DNA of 64,000 nucleotides, from contig OZ026518.1 in the NCBI GenBank assembly GCA_964019695.1, positions 87,725,950 to 87,789,949 on the forward strand, in the 5' to 3' direction. The DNA comes from Loripinus fragilis. Its lineage: Eukaryota; Mollusca; Bivalvia; Lucinida; Lucinidae. Positions 35,301 to 39,694 of this stretch are shown here, piece after piece (position 1 is the first letter of the stretch; each line of letters opens with the position of its first letter). The position numbers and the translations under genes were made by a program. Under the pieces are notes generated by a model that did not search any database, was not told the origin of the DNA, and saw only the letters and a list, made by a program, of their open reading frames with translations.

Positions 35301-37945
35301 ATATTGATTTTTTTACTTTTTTATTGATAGAAATTAAAATAAAACCAAACATAAAGTAATCAATTAGTTCTACATGTTATAGCATGAACTCAAGTAATTA
35401 TTGAATATCTGGTTGTCATGACAATTGTTTTAATGAACTAGATAGGGCAAATTTGGTCATTTTTGTCTTGTTGCTAGGCAACCACTTCCAGTATGGAGTT
35501 AAATTTTCTGAACATTTGTAATGATAGGGAGGATAATGATGTATCCAAACATAAGCCTTATTAATGCTGTAAATTTTTCTTTTAGATTTAAAGTATTATA
35601 AATGTTGAAAATAAGCAATATTTTTTGCCTTAAAATTTACTTTTTGAACTTTAATTTGGCACCTGACTGTAACAATGACGATATAACATTCCTTTCAGTA
35701 TACTAACGTTTGCCAAGTCCGAGTGTGATAATGTGTTGCAGCCCTCACGGCTTTGCGGTTTGGGCTGCAACACATTATCATACTTTGGCTTGGCAAACGT
35801 TGATACACGAAAAAGAATGTTTTATCCCCTTATTGCAGTGCGATTAAATACATGCTGGATCACTGGGGCATATATCCTATACCTGCACATATCCGATTAC
35901 CTGTCATTACCAGTCACCTGTTTTTGGTTGTCATGGCAGAGTCAGTCCAGACTGGACACAGAAACAGTGCGCTGGGACACTGACACTCTCTACCATGGTC
36001 ACCATTGACAAGAGACAATTACAGTGCAGTCCCTTTATAACACTATGTTTGGGGTCCATAGGGATGGAGTGTGTTATAAGTGAATTGTGTTATAAAGAGA
36101 CAATTTTATAAGGAATAAAAAGGAAAATACTTTCCTATAATTCCTTTGTAAAATTTCATGGTAAAAAAATTTAGAGCCACAGCATGACCTTGTTACAGCA
36201 AAACCTGTCTTAAGCGGCCACTCAAAAATAGACATAACAAAGATGATAATGACAAATGGTAGCTTAATGAAGGTCGAAAGTATGATTCTCCAATACTCTT
36301 GACCTGCAATAAGCGATAATCGGTCTTGAAAACCAAGTTTTTGTCTCCTTTTTGAGAGTGGCCGCTTAAGACAGGTTTACCTATCCATATCCATGTTATA
36401 GCAAGGTGAGTTACAAAGGGGCTGCACTGCACCGGGATTTAGATTATTAAGGGTCAACTGTATTTGTCTTACCGTTCCCGCATGATATTTCCCAACAGTG
36501 GCCACAGGATCCAAACTCTCCCCACCACTGACCAAGAGGACTTGTTTGTCTTCTGAGATACGACATCCTCTCGCAATCACACTCTGGAGACTTGATACGC
36601 TGAAATACCATTTAAAGATACATGTATCTACAAACGGATTAGGGCCCCAAGGTTATAAAAGTTAATTGATGCTCAGCTCACTTGAGCATGACATTTGCTA
36701 CCTTCATAAATAACCAAAATACAATACATATGAGACAATTTTCTTGCTAAGAACAACAGACAATTTTGATCTTGAATTTTGAAAAATACGACCAAGCCAA
36801 ATCCCATGCATATTCGAGTAAAACTTAATTTCTTTAATAGCGTTTGGACCTTGCTATACAGATGAGCATGATTCATCGTTATAGGGTCAATTAAGGGTCA
36901 CAATGGGCATAAGCAAAAGCCATTAGCATAAAATTGTGATTAATCCATCTGTCTTAACGTCATGTGTTTTGGTTCTCAAAAGAACCATCTAATGATGTAT
37001 TTATTTCTCATATAAGAGTATGTATGTACTCACTATATAATTTTTGCTTAAGAAGTCAGGCCTCCAGATCAAGCCCTTATCAGGAAACCTGACTTATAGG
37101 ACATCATAAGAGTGTGTAATTGAACAATATTCTTATTATAACTCAATCAAAACATTTGTTGTGGGTACTCAAAAGAATCGCCTCATTGAGACAGTACTTT
37201 TGAGCATCCAAAACACATTTTTAAATTAATGGGCAATATTACACTCAAAAAGTTTCCTTATTTGGACCTATGAGAAGTAACTTAAGAAAACAAGGATATA
37301 TTGTCAATTCCGACTCACTGGGTCTCAACCCAATCAAAAAAGGTTAGTTTTGGGAAAGTACAAAATTTATTTTTTCTCACCAACTCTCAAAAGTCTACTC
37401 TGGGCAATCCCTAGGAGTCAAAACTAAAACTTGTCCTATCTGTTAAAAAGAATTTACAAAACTGACAAAGTTAATGCATATTTTCCTATAGAAGCAGTCT
37501 CATCTAGGCCAACACTGGTTGACTATTTGCTGAAATTAATCACATTTTAGCTTAAAATATTAATATTTCAAGAAAGAAAAATGTTTATGCATACATATTT
37601 GAGCCATGCCATGTGATTTCCAACAATATGGCAATTGACAAGTGTAGACTCAGACGAGCCTGTGCAGCCTCCTTTTAAGCTTAGAAACTCCAAATGATGT
37701 TCAGTCAGTAGCTTAACACTCATAGAATATTCAGGTGACTGACAAAGGCTCTGATCAGACTGCGCGTATGTGCAGGCTGATCTGAGGCTTTGCTGGTCGC
37801 ACATATCACAATTTTGGAAATCTCATGTCGCGGCTCATTTACCTCTCCATAGCAAGATTCATGTCAAAGGTCATCATGGTGCCCGTCTCCACATGAAATA
37901 CATACAACATGGTGCCAGTCAAACCTTTTCTTCAATCTAAAGGAA
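2231..37945 (-). CDS. RB1CC1: RB1CC1/FIP200-like autophagy scaffold gene, 5' part (12 coding exons)
   Basis: FIP200 is known as the scaffold of the ULK1 autophagy-initiation complex in animals, combining ATG17- and ATG11-like roles. Here 12 exons with GT-AG borders and continuous phase encode about 461 residues. They carry blocks recognisable from the vertebrate protein in the right order: an N-terminal ubiquitin-like fold (LYVFHVETGTMMTFD), DTNPIFLF, LIHDQHLQQQGWAAVVANLE, a LAKIPVLPCL block, KGLEDRLYGLDQII, LPDLCSSHRNQLLEML, FVIEVVRRR and WATSLAEDSG. The vertebrate protein is near 1600 residues, so roughly the first third is present. The coiled-coil and claw regions are not in the window. 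Introns range from about 0.6 to about 10.5 kb and are filled with transposons. Exon coordinates are listed separately. No in-frame stop or broken splice site was seen, so the gene looks functional. Confidence 0.93.
2636..3128. mobile_element. Inverted-repeat element, about 490 bp
   Basis: GCAACCCTAATGAT at the left and ATCATCAGGGTTGC at the right are inverted, followed inward by paired ATGAACCATGAATTTTGAT, ATCGGTTGAAAAATG and AAGTTATGGGC versus their complements near 3028-3080. The interior is AT-rich with no coding. Confidence 0.75.
3243..3429 (-). CDS. RB1CC1: RB1CC1 coding exon 11
   Basis: The exon is 187 nt. It completes AGA and encodes RWVMYVEKKICDVDGKLTIY through VYAQFVIEVVRRRQFSHKFL, ending in phase 0 at GTAAGC. 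The acceptor AAATTTGTTACAG is immediately preceded by the tail of a SINE (see 3445-3640) that duplicated it. VVEVVRR is conserved in FIP200. Confidence 0.94.
3445..3640 (-). repeat. tRNA-derived SINE (family 1) at the exon 11 splice acceptor
   Basis: Minus-strand SINE with head GGGAGTGCAGAGATTCAGTG and a CAAA-repeat tail at 3445-3463. The target duplication CTGTAACAAATTT lies at 3430-3442 and 3641-3653. On the gene strand this is AAATTTGTTACAG, the acceptor of coding exon 11. The tail therefore lies directly upstream of the working splice site. Confidence 0.9.
3710..3915. mobile_element. MITE, CAGTTAAACCTGTC family copy
   Basis: Diverged copy with ATAAAACCTGTCTAAAACAG and TTTTAGATAGGCTTTACTG ends and the central dyad GCAGAATGCTCCACTTGGAG. 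It lies in the intron upstream of exon 11. Confidence 0.75.
4225..4458. mobile_element. MITE, TTAACCCTTAATGCGCCAA family, copy 2
   Basis: Opposite orientation, ends CTTAACTCTTAAATCGCCAA and GTGCATTAAGGGTTAAG. The centre is AGACTGCTCCTATAAGAGCA with flanking GGACCCAG/CTGGGTCC. Confidence 0.82.
4709..4890. mobile_element. Hairpin MITE, GAACCGTCTC family, copy 1
   Basis: The core palindrome AAAGAACCGTCTCAATAAGA is followed by its complement. It is flanked by inverted TTTTCTTATTTCTCAACCAA, CATATGTTGTGGGTACT and GAGCACCCAAAACATAT, GGGTAAGAAAA. Other copies: 20880-21235, 27095-27260, 29060-29245, 29636-29815, 31610-31790, 37100-37265, 39510-39692. A similar hairpin with different bases is at 6180-6240. 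Confidence 0.85.
4907..5091 (-). CDS. RB1CC1: RB1CC1 coding exon 10
   Basis: The exon is 185 nt. It encodes GFVHNQNRLSNIRDMSILPD, LCSSHRNQLLEMLKNHTKL and KKCRMAKEELSVNLHTRL, ending in phase 2. Splice sites are TTTCAG and GTAATA. It aligns closely with the vertebrate stretch containing LPDLCLSHANQL and AKQELANNLHVRL. A 0.93-kb inverted-repeat element starts only 27 bp upstream of this exon. Confidence 0.95.
5118..6045. mobile_element. TIR element, 928 bp, GGGCTATTCCAG ends
   Basis: Ends GGGCTATTCCAGAAAAAAAT and ATTTTTTTCTGGAATAGCCC, followed inward by a G-run (left) and CTTCTTCCCCCTCC (right). Subterminal TGGTTGGTG / GGTGGTAGG pairs. TAA flanks both ends. It is inserted in an older CAGTAGAATCTCATTA...TTCGAA sequence that looks like a pogo-type terminus. 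ORFs of 61-63 residues inside show no known domain. Confidence 0.75.
7003..7203 (-). repeat. tRNA-derived SINE (family 1) with target duplication
   Basis: The minus strand starts GGGAGCGCAGTGGCTCAGTG (A-box) and has GGGTTCGAGCCTC (B-box). The body reads TGAGCAAGACACATTTATCC, GGTTCAACCCAGGAAGACCC, and the tail is AAATCAAACAAACAAACAA. The 13-bp TCTTTGAGGGAAT flanks both ends (6990-7002 and 7204-7216). Family copies at 1929, 3445, 7336, 9310, 20978, 30022 and 41170. Confidence 0.9.
7336..7531 (+). repeat. tRNA-derived SINE (family 1), plus-strand copy
   Basis: Head GGGAGCGCAGTGGCTCAGTG, B-box GGGTTTGAGCCTC, tail AAGAATCAAATCAAAC. Target duplication AAAACTAGTGCTG is at about 7322-7334 and 7532-7544. 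It lies 130 bp from the opposite-strand copy at 7003-7203, so together they form an inverted pair. Confidence 0.9.
8644..8883. mobile_element. 240-bp MITE, GAGCCGCGACATG family, copy 1
   Basis: Inverted ends GAGCTGCGACATG and CATGTTGCGGCTC, each followed by CCAACAATGTGG / CCACATTGTTGG. The interior contains CTCTGATCAGACTGC. This is one of at least six copies in the window (see 9935, 22017, 27589, 37601, 55590). Confidence 0.85.
9310..9482 (-). repeat. SINE (family 1) truncated at the head
   Basis: Tail TTGTTTGATTCTTTACGTCC through GGTCTCGAGTATCATC, where the A-box portion is missing. ATCATGT occurs on both sides as a possible target duplication. Confidence 0.8.
9732..9902 (-). CDS. RB1CC1: RB1CC1 coding exon 9
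   Basis: The exon is 171 nt (57 codons, phase 0). It starts LDQHVGESLRTEVDQMFKDV and contains KEVKGLEDRLYGLDQIISGA and QQSDLAQ. Splice sites are TTTCAG and GTATGT. KGLEDRLY-LDQ is a diagnostic FIP200 block. The intron before it (about 10.5 kb, 9903-20402) is the longest and holds the two large foldback elements. Confidence 0.95.
9935..10171. mobile_element. 240-bp MITE, GAGCCGCGACATG family, copy 2
   Basis: GAGCCACGACATGAGATTTC at the left and GAAATCTCATGCACTGGCTC at the right. The central dyad is GCGCATATGCGC. It lies 33 bp upstream of coding exon 9 on the gene strand. Confidence 0.85.
10460..10662. mobile_element. MITE, CAGTTAAACCTGTCTTAAGC family, TA target
   Basis: Terminal inverted repeats CAGTTAAACCTGTCTTAAGC and GCTTAAGACAGGTTTTACTG. 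TA flanks both sides and an inner hairpin surrounds TGCAGAATGCTC. Other copies are at 3710-3915 and 36196-36381. TA target and CAG terminus suggest Tc1/mariner or pogo parentage. Confidence 0.8.
10991..11232. mobile_element. MITE, CTGTCGTGCCAACCAAG family, TA target
   Basis: Inverted ends CTGTCGTGCCAACCAAGAAA and TTGGCTGGCAGGACAG. Inner arms hold CATCATGTTTTGTTTAC and ACACAAGTGATCTATCGATT, with central GGATAGGATAGGATT. TA direct repeats flank it. A second copy starts directly after the N gap at about 53845 and ends at 54072. Confidence 0.82.
11388..15768. mobile_element. Large foldback/TIR element (4.4 kb), TA-flanked
   Basis: The left end GGCCTTGAGCTGGCTATAGA followed by a C-run and CAGGGGGAATTTTGTA is mirrored at the right end (15715-15768) and again internally at 15180-15240. 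Arms of several hundred bp (11400-12180 versus inverse 14760-15240) share GAGAGTGGCAGCGTT and the GTAACGTATGTAAC-type motif. A block of about 450 bp occurs twice in direct orientation (13975-14430 and 15250-15700). TA flanks both ends and the insertion site is a monomer of the 190-bp tandem repeat. The core (12180-13900) holds a decayed coding region. Confidence 0.75.
12290..13510 (+). pseudogene. Decayed ORF inside the 11.4-15.8 kb foldback element
   Basis: Plus-strand translation in shifting frames gives FEDNEVYFLSFGVPAKPGIA, a KYLLEADDIGRNAVADFIDS segment (12790-12885), GPVPWSLSTPDRISTKTDKS (13098-13157) and SIQSYKHSRRG (near 13370). Stops occur throughout. From memory, the PWSL-TPD--TKTDK-KL and SIKSYER-RRG patterns resemble a protein of unknown function often annotated in cnidarian and mollusc genomes and probably transposon-borne. 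I cannot verify that here. No transposase motif is recognised. Confidence 0.45.
16684..17238. mobile_element. MITE, 555 bp, inserted in the left arm of the foldback
   Basis: Termini CAGCGCCCTAGATAAGC and GCTTATCTAGGGTGCTG are inverted, flanked by a 6-bp direct repeat ATTATA. The interior is rich in GCGTATTTACGCAA-type words in both orientations. The CAG-G terminus hints at the hAT superfamily, but the target duplication is shorter than the usual 8 bp. Confidence 0.75.
18546..18715. repeat. Perfect-hairpin MITE in the foldback spacer
   Basis: A long palindrome: AATTTTGGAAGATTCATGGA and TCTCTTGCAAAGTTA on the left are mirrored on the right, folding around GAAGCCCAAAGGGCTTC. It would extrude a cruciform of about 75-bp arms. 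Confidence 0.75.
20134..20367. mobile_element. MITE, TTAACCCTTAATGCGCCAA family, copy 3
   Basis: Ends CAACCCTTAAAGCGCCAAG and TGGTGCATGACGGGTTAA, with the same GACCCAG-dyad-CTGGGTC core. Next to coding exon 8. Confidence 0.82.
20403..20459 (-). CDS. RB1CC1: RB1CC1 coding exon 8 (57 nt)
   Basis: A 19-codon exon, DANHSLHDMVEQCVKATEQ, phase 0 on both sides. Splice sites are TTTCAG and GTAATG. It is short, but phase, sites and position fit the vertebrate segment after DWI. A MITE ends about 35 bp beyond its donor (20134-20367). Confidence 0.85.
20505..20640. repeat. Palindromic MITE, GATCTTACATGAGTGATCAT family (2 copies)
   Basis: Arms AGGATCTTACATGAGTGATC, ATAAAATTTATTAAAC and complement around CTTCGG. 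The second copy at 30953-31115 has GGATCTTGCATGAGTGCTCA and ATTGAATTTATCAAAC arms around a longer loop. Confidence 0.78.
20880..21235. mobile_element. Hairpin MITE, GAACCGTCTC family, interrupted by a SINE
   Basis: The left half ends in GAGTACCCACAACATGTTT. The right half resumes ACAACATGTTTAGAGAAATA. The 11-bp ACAACATGTTT is duplicated around the SINE of 20978-21171, which dates the MITE before the SINE. Confidence 0.85.
20978..21171 (-). repeat. SINE (family 1) inserted in a hairpin MITE
   Basis: Head near 21171 (GGGAGCACAGCGGCTCAGTG on the minus strand), body with ACCAGTAGTAAGCAAGG complement. The target duplication ACAACATGTTT belongs to the host MITE. Confidence 0.88.
21401..21975. repeat. 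Tandem-repeat (pearl-like core) stretch, about 150-bp units
   Basis: Three diverged units each contain CTGGC-GCCATG-TTTT, ACA-ATC-AATTCA-TTTAGC, ATTTTTGTAGA-GACC and TTTC-GCCAA--T-TTTT, beginning after AGCCAAGTGGCCCTGGATCC. No clear right terminus. The style is common in bivalve introns. Confidence 0.6.
22017..22252. mobile_element. 240-bp MITE, GAGCCGCGACATG family, copy 3 (opposite orientation)
   Basis: Ends GAGCCGCAACAAGAGATTTC and GGAAATCACATGTCACGGCT. The internal order is inverted relative to copies 1 and 2. It lies about 80 bp from coding exon 7. Confidence 0.85.
22330..22465 (-). CDS. RB1CC1: RB1CC1 coding exon 7
   Basis: The exon is 136 nt. It encodes KVSESLQLLAKIPVLPCLHP, a variable acidic linker, then SLFDWISSQ, ending in phase 0. 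Splice sites are TTACAG and GTAGAT. AKIPVLPCL and LFDWI correspond to AKIPLLECL and LLDWI in vertebrates. The linker between them is much shorter here. Confidence 0.9.
23833..24072. mobile_element. MITE with TTAACCCTTTATGCCCAAAT ends
   Basis: Ends TTAACCCTTTATGCCCAAAT and AGGAGTCACTAGTACAGAAA-GGGTTAA. The middle has ATGAAATGCCGCATTGTG and CATCTGGGTATTCACTGTTT. Another copy lies inverted at about 42110-42348, with partial copies at 22695-22880 and 54150-54230. Confidence 0.7.
24182..26452 (+). mobile_element. Pearl/Helitron-like element with tandem core
   Basis: Bounded by ATACCCCCCGC (24182-24192) and GCGGGGGGTAT (near 26440), an 11-bp inverted pair. The right end also has CCCCCTACACC/GCGGGGGG hairpin potential and a GGAC microsatellite (26368-26395). 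The core is an array of about 190-bp units (24290-25640 and 26000-26160) with ACTCCTTCATGCATATGTTC, AATGTGTCTACATTGTATAG and GTGGTAGGAGTTGATCGGCC. A 175-bp tail module recurs at 25635, 25812 and 26180. The layout (tandem core plus microsatellite plus hairpin end) matches pearl-type elements known from bivalves. Confidence 0.7.
24574..25047. mobile_element. MITE, 474 bp, GTAGGGA-rich, 6-bp target duplication
   Basis: Inverted ends CAGGCTTTCAAGTG and CACTTGAAAGCCTG, flanked by direct repeats TTGGTC (24568-24573, 25048-25053). The interior is built of AAAAAGTAGGGA words and AGCGAGCGAAGCGAGCC. It sits in one monomer of the pearl-like array. Confidence 0.85.
26817..26903 (-). CDS. RB1CC1: RB1CC1 coding exon 6
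   Basis: The exon is 87 nt, phase 2 in and out, encoding SDLKNRFENFQEAYVQYLEN then RESYRNTLK. Splice sites are TTTCAG and GTAAGT. It is predicted to be helical and aligns with the vertebrate segment that follows ANLED. Confidence 0.88.
27095..27260. mobile_element. Hairpin MITE, GAACCGTCTC family copy
   Basis: Slightly diverged core AAAGAACCGCCTCAATGAGA with the same outer arms. Confidence 0.8.
27589..27826. mobile_element. 240-bp MITE, GAGCCGCGACATG family, copy 4
   Basis: Ends GAGCCGTGACATGTGG and GGAAATCCCATGTCGCGGCT, with central dyad GCGCTTATGCGC. Confidence 0.85.
28844..28973. repeat. Palindromic MITE
   Basis: Arms CAGTTATTTCATGCCTGTTT / AAACAGGCATGAAATAACTG continue into GTAGTATAGTCAAACTAT and complement, with a loop of about 50 bp including CACGGCACCTCGGGATC. 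Confidence 0.8.
29060..29245. mobile_element. Hairpin MITE, GAACCGTCTC family copy
   Basis: Core AAAGAACCGTCTCATTGAGA and complement. About 390 bp from the next copy, in the intron after coding exon 5. Confidence 0.83.
29636..29815. mobile_element. Hairpin MITE, GAACCGTCTC family copy
   Basis: A near-perfect core AAAGAACCGTCTCAATGAGA with complement. It ends about 25 bp from the donor of coding exon 5 (29841). Confidence 0.85.
29842..29957 (-). CDS. RB1CC1: RB1CC1 coding exon 5
   Basis: The exon is 116 nt. It encodes QFQDVDSDELRACERLIHDQ followed by HLQQQGWAAVVANLEDVT and ends in phase 2. Splice sites are GTTCAG and GTAAGC. HLQ-QGWAA--ANLED is one of the most conserved N-terminal FIP200 blocks and was decisive for naming the gene. 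Confidence 0.94.
30022..30202 (-). repeat. SINE (family 1) relic
   Basis: GTTGATGCTTTAAGTCTCAG, GTCAACAATTTTTCAGTC, GTCTTGCTCAAGGATACAAC and ACATTCTACAACTGAGCCA are readable but diverged. A smaller fragment of the same family is at 30664-30730. Confidence 0.75.
30559..30644 (-). CDS. RB1CC1: RB1CC1 coding exon 4
   Basis: The exon is 86 nt, completes a GAT codon and encodes DIDLQGQVEGSLLMPPAYQT then VVSRAQLAL. Splice sites are TTGCAG and GTAAGT. It corresponds to the vertebrate EESLMMPAVFHTVASRTQL block. It ends in phase 0. Confidence 0.92.
31610..31790. mobile_element. Hairpin MITE, GAACCGTCTC family copy
   Basis: Core AAAGAACCGTCTCAATGAGA. It ends within 10 bp of the coding exon 3 donor. 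Confidence 0.85.
31799..31880 (-). CDS. RB1CC1: RB1CC1 coding exon 3
   Basis: The exon is 82 nt and begins DTNPIFLFSKSTIEAATPPS, ending in phase 1. Splice sites are CTACAG and GTAAGC. DTNPIFLF-K is a strongly conserved FIP200 signature at the end of the ubiquitin-like fold. The donor lies next to a hairpin MITE that occupies 31610-31790. Confidence 0.93.
32710..33618. mobile_element. pogo/Tigger-like non-autonomous element, 909 bp
   Basis: Ends CAGGTCGACCTCGCTATGTC and GATAGCAAGGTTGACCTG, flanked by TA. Subterminal repeats of TATGTCAAACTT and GTTTATCTCGAA resemble the AACCTCG-TATCTCGAA termini of pogo-type elements. No DDE ORF remains. Confidence 0.78.
34075..34565. repeat. Two tandem hairpin units (about 280 bp each)
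   Basis: Unit 1 (34090-34295) and unit 2 (34370-34560) each start with GGATAG-CG-CAAT-GAAAA and end with TTTTCGATTGCCAACTATC or its variant. Both contain CTAGAAACAGTGTTTTCAAT, CCATTTGT and a complementary ATGGCAATCAAAAACT. Confidence 0.7.
34654..35661. mobile_element. TIR element, 1008 bp, GTGCCAAATTAAAGTTCA ends
   Basis: GTGCCAAATTAAAGTTCACA (34654) and TGAACTTTAATTTGGCAC (35644-35661) are inverted. Inside, GGTTGCCATGGTTAC and GTTGCTAGGCAACC occur several times in both orientations, giving further symmetry. AT-rich, noncoding. Confidence 0.75.
35687..35821. repeat. Long palindrome, arms about 60 bp
   Basis: ACTAACGTTTGCCAAGTC, GATAATGTGTTGCAGCCC and the complement GGGCTGCAACACATTATC, TTGGCAAACGTTGATAC fold around CTCACGGCTTTGCGG. 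Confidence 0.8.
36019..36440. mobile_element. MITE with TGCAGTCCCTTTATAACAC ends
   Basis: Inverted ends ACAGTGCAGTCCCTTTATAA and TTACAAAGGGGCTGCACTGC bracket a GTTATAAAG-rich interior. It is interrupted by the 36196-36381 MITE and ends about 30 bp from coding exon 2. Confidence 0.65.
36196..36381. mobile_element. MITE, CAGTTAAACCTGTC family copy, nested
   Basis: Ends CAGCAAAACCTGTCTTAAGC and GCTTAAGACAGGTTTACC. It is inserted inside another TIR element whose ends are at about 36019 and 36440 (GCAGTCCCTTTATAACAC and TACAAAGGGGCTGCACTG). Confidence 0.78.
36473..36599 (-). CDS. RB1CC1: RB1CC1 coding exon 2
   Basis: The exon is 127 nt. It completes the split serine codon (AG + C) and reads SVSSLQSVIARGCRISEDKQ followed by VLLVSGGESLD and HAGT. 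It is bounded by TTTCAG and GTAAGA. It continues the ubiquitin-like domain: the VLLVSGGE block corresponds to VLVVNGGE in vertebrate FIP200. It ends in phase 0. Confidence 0.92.
37100..37265. mobile_element. Hairpin MITE, GAACCGTCTC family copy (diverged)
   Basis: Core AAAGAATCGCCTCATTGAGA with mismatches. Outer arms with ACATTTGTTGTGGGTACT are recognisable. A further fragment is at 36965-37005. Confidence 0.75.
37601..37837. mobile_element. 240-bp MITE, GAGCCGCGACATG family, copy 5
   Basis: Ends GAGCCATGCCATGTGATTTC and GGAAATCTCATGTCGCGGCT. It stops 5 bp from the donor of the RB1CC1 start-codon exon (37842-37841), so the element begins practically at the exon border. Confidence 0.85.
37843..37945 (-). 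CDS. RB1CC1: RB1CC1 exon with start codon (5'UTR plus residues 1-22)
   Basis: The acceptor is a pyrimidine-rich tract ending in AG at 37947-37946. Bases 37945-37911 are 5'UTR and the ATG is at 37910-37908 in the strong context CACCATG. The exon encodes MLYVFHVETGTMMTFDMNLAME and ends in phase 2 at a GTAAAT donor (37842-37841). The peptide matches the N-terminal strand of the FIP200 ubiquitin-like fold. Because an acceptor precedes the start codon, at least one noncoding exon and the promoter lie at higher coordinates. I could not locate them. Confidence 0.9.
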
Positions 37946-37999
37946 CTAAAAGACAAGAAATGAAACTTTGAGTTGCTGTGTGACATAATAGCCCTTTTC

Positions 38000-38940
38000 A
38001 CCTGCTCTAAATGACTGAAACACTGTTGAAAGGTAAAGGGACAAAATGATCAAACTGTTCTTGATGGGACCTAAAGTCACTGTAGTTGATGGGCAGCATT
38101 CAAATTGAATACTGCACATTATTTATTCCTGCAAGAAAAGATGATAAAATTGCTACTATCGTATTTTGAAAGGCTGGCATAGGAGTCCACCTGATGAACT
38201 TTAAAACTAGCTAAATGCATATGATCTTTTATATTGGCATTAATTCAAATCATTGTTTAAGTTTTCAAATATCAATAGATCGTGTGAGGCTGGCATCACA
38301 TGCTTCTACATGTACAAATACTTATTTGCTCTTGCACCTTTGTTCTGCATGTGCAGTTCAGTAAAGAATATTCTGTGGGCCTGAGTAGCCTAGGGGTTGT
38401 AGCTTCGAACCACTGGATTCACAGGCCTATGGATGATATTCTAAGTTGAGAATCAGTCCCCACAATAGCTAGCTGTTGTCGGGATATGGGCTCAAAAGTT
38501 AAACTTCACGATGGTAGTAGTTAGGCTGGATTAGTGCCCAGCTATGAGCTATATTATGAAGGAACCTCTGTGGCTGCATATTCTGTCAGGTGATGGAAAG
38601 TTTCCATTGTGTGCATACTTTTCCAACGTAGTCAGCTGATCACACCCCAGGAGACAGGTGTTTGTGATAAGGTCAGCCATCATTCCTTGTCATAATGTTC
38701 TCAGATTTTACTATATAAACTGCCCGTCGTTACCATGTCGTTAGAGAGAGATCGAGACAGTCGATCAGATTAAGCTTGCTGATCAGTCATGATCATGTAG
38801 ACTGTATAGCGTTATTATCAGCTCGTACCTGGGTTGATTTGCATAATAAACCATTATTATGAACTGTTGTTTTTGACTTTGAAAAGTACTACTATACGAT
38901 ACAGCCCCGACTATGTTATAGCTGCTGACTAGAAACACAT
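38000..38940. other. Unassigned sequence upstream of the RB1CC1 start exon
   Basis: No convincing exon or known repeat. The noncoding first exon and promoter of RB1CC1 could lie here or farther right, and I see no CpG-rich block to mark them. A TA-rich region with GTTAGAGAGAGATCGAGACAG is at 38740. Confidence 0.5.
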
Positions 38941-39099
38941 AAACAGGCCTGAGGTTTAAAAGTTTTTCCATGCTCAACTCAGCTGAGCACGGAATTTATC
39001 CTGTGCATAAATGTTAAAATGCCAACACTTGTTGGCATTTTAACATTTATTATCATGATAAATACGACATCTGAGAGACTTTAAGCAAGATACAGTCCC

Positions 39100-39505
39100 A
39101 TCTGGAGTACTCCGTTCCACTCTAGCAATGGAAGACTTTTGTATCTATCAATGGCATACTGAAGCTTCTACAAAACCTGAAACCCGGTAAGGCAGCCGGA
39201 CCAGTCAGACTTAACTTTACTTAAGCCCCTTTTGCTACAAGAACTAAGGAAGGAAATTGCACCAATCATCAAGATCATCTTTGAGCGATGGATTAAGACA
39301 GGTAGCCTCCCAGCTGATTGGTGCAAGGCCCAAGTAACCACAGTCTTCAAAAAGGGTGACAAATCTCCCTGGCTTGAATACTTTACAAGGGCCTCAAACA
39401 CAAATTATAATGGCCTCACACTTAGAAAAGCACCTTGACAAGCATGACCTTCTGTGGCTTTTGGTCAAAAAGGTCGTGTGAGACACAGCTTACTTACTCA
39501 TAGGT
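39100..39505 (+). pseudogene. Broken LINE, part 1 (RT N-terminal region)
   Basis: Readable in two frames: LQNLKPGKAAGP-like sequence, then LRKEIAPIIKIIFERWIKTG and SLPADWCKAQVTTVFKKGDK, then a degraded SCETQL-like block near 39475. This is the typical RT fingers region of Jockey/CR1 elements. The copy is interrupted at about 39505 by a hairpin MITE and a mariner-like element, and resumes at 41018. Confidence 0.85.
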
Positions 39506-39509
39506 CCAG

Positions 39510-39692
39510 TTACGCAACAAAAAACAGCCTGAGATTGCGATTATTTTCTTATCTATCAGTTTTAGCATGTGTTTTGGGTGCTCAAAAGAAACGCCTCATC
39601 GAGGCGTTTTTTGAGTACCCACAACATATGTTTTGGTTGAGAAAACAGAAAAATAATTTTCAGTTATGCACTCTTATCTGGGGGCCTGTTAC
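39510..39692. mobile_element. Hairpin MITE, GAACCGTCTC family, inverted copy
   Basis: Core AAAAGAAACGCCTCATCGAG with complement, in the opposite orientation to most copies. It abuts the TA target of the mariner-like element at 39695, and both sit inside the broken LINE. Confidence 0.8.
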
Positions 39693-39694
39693 TA

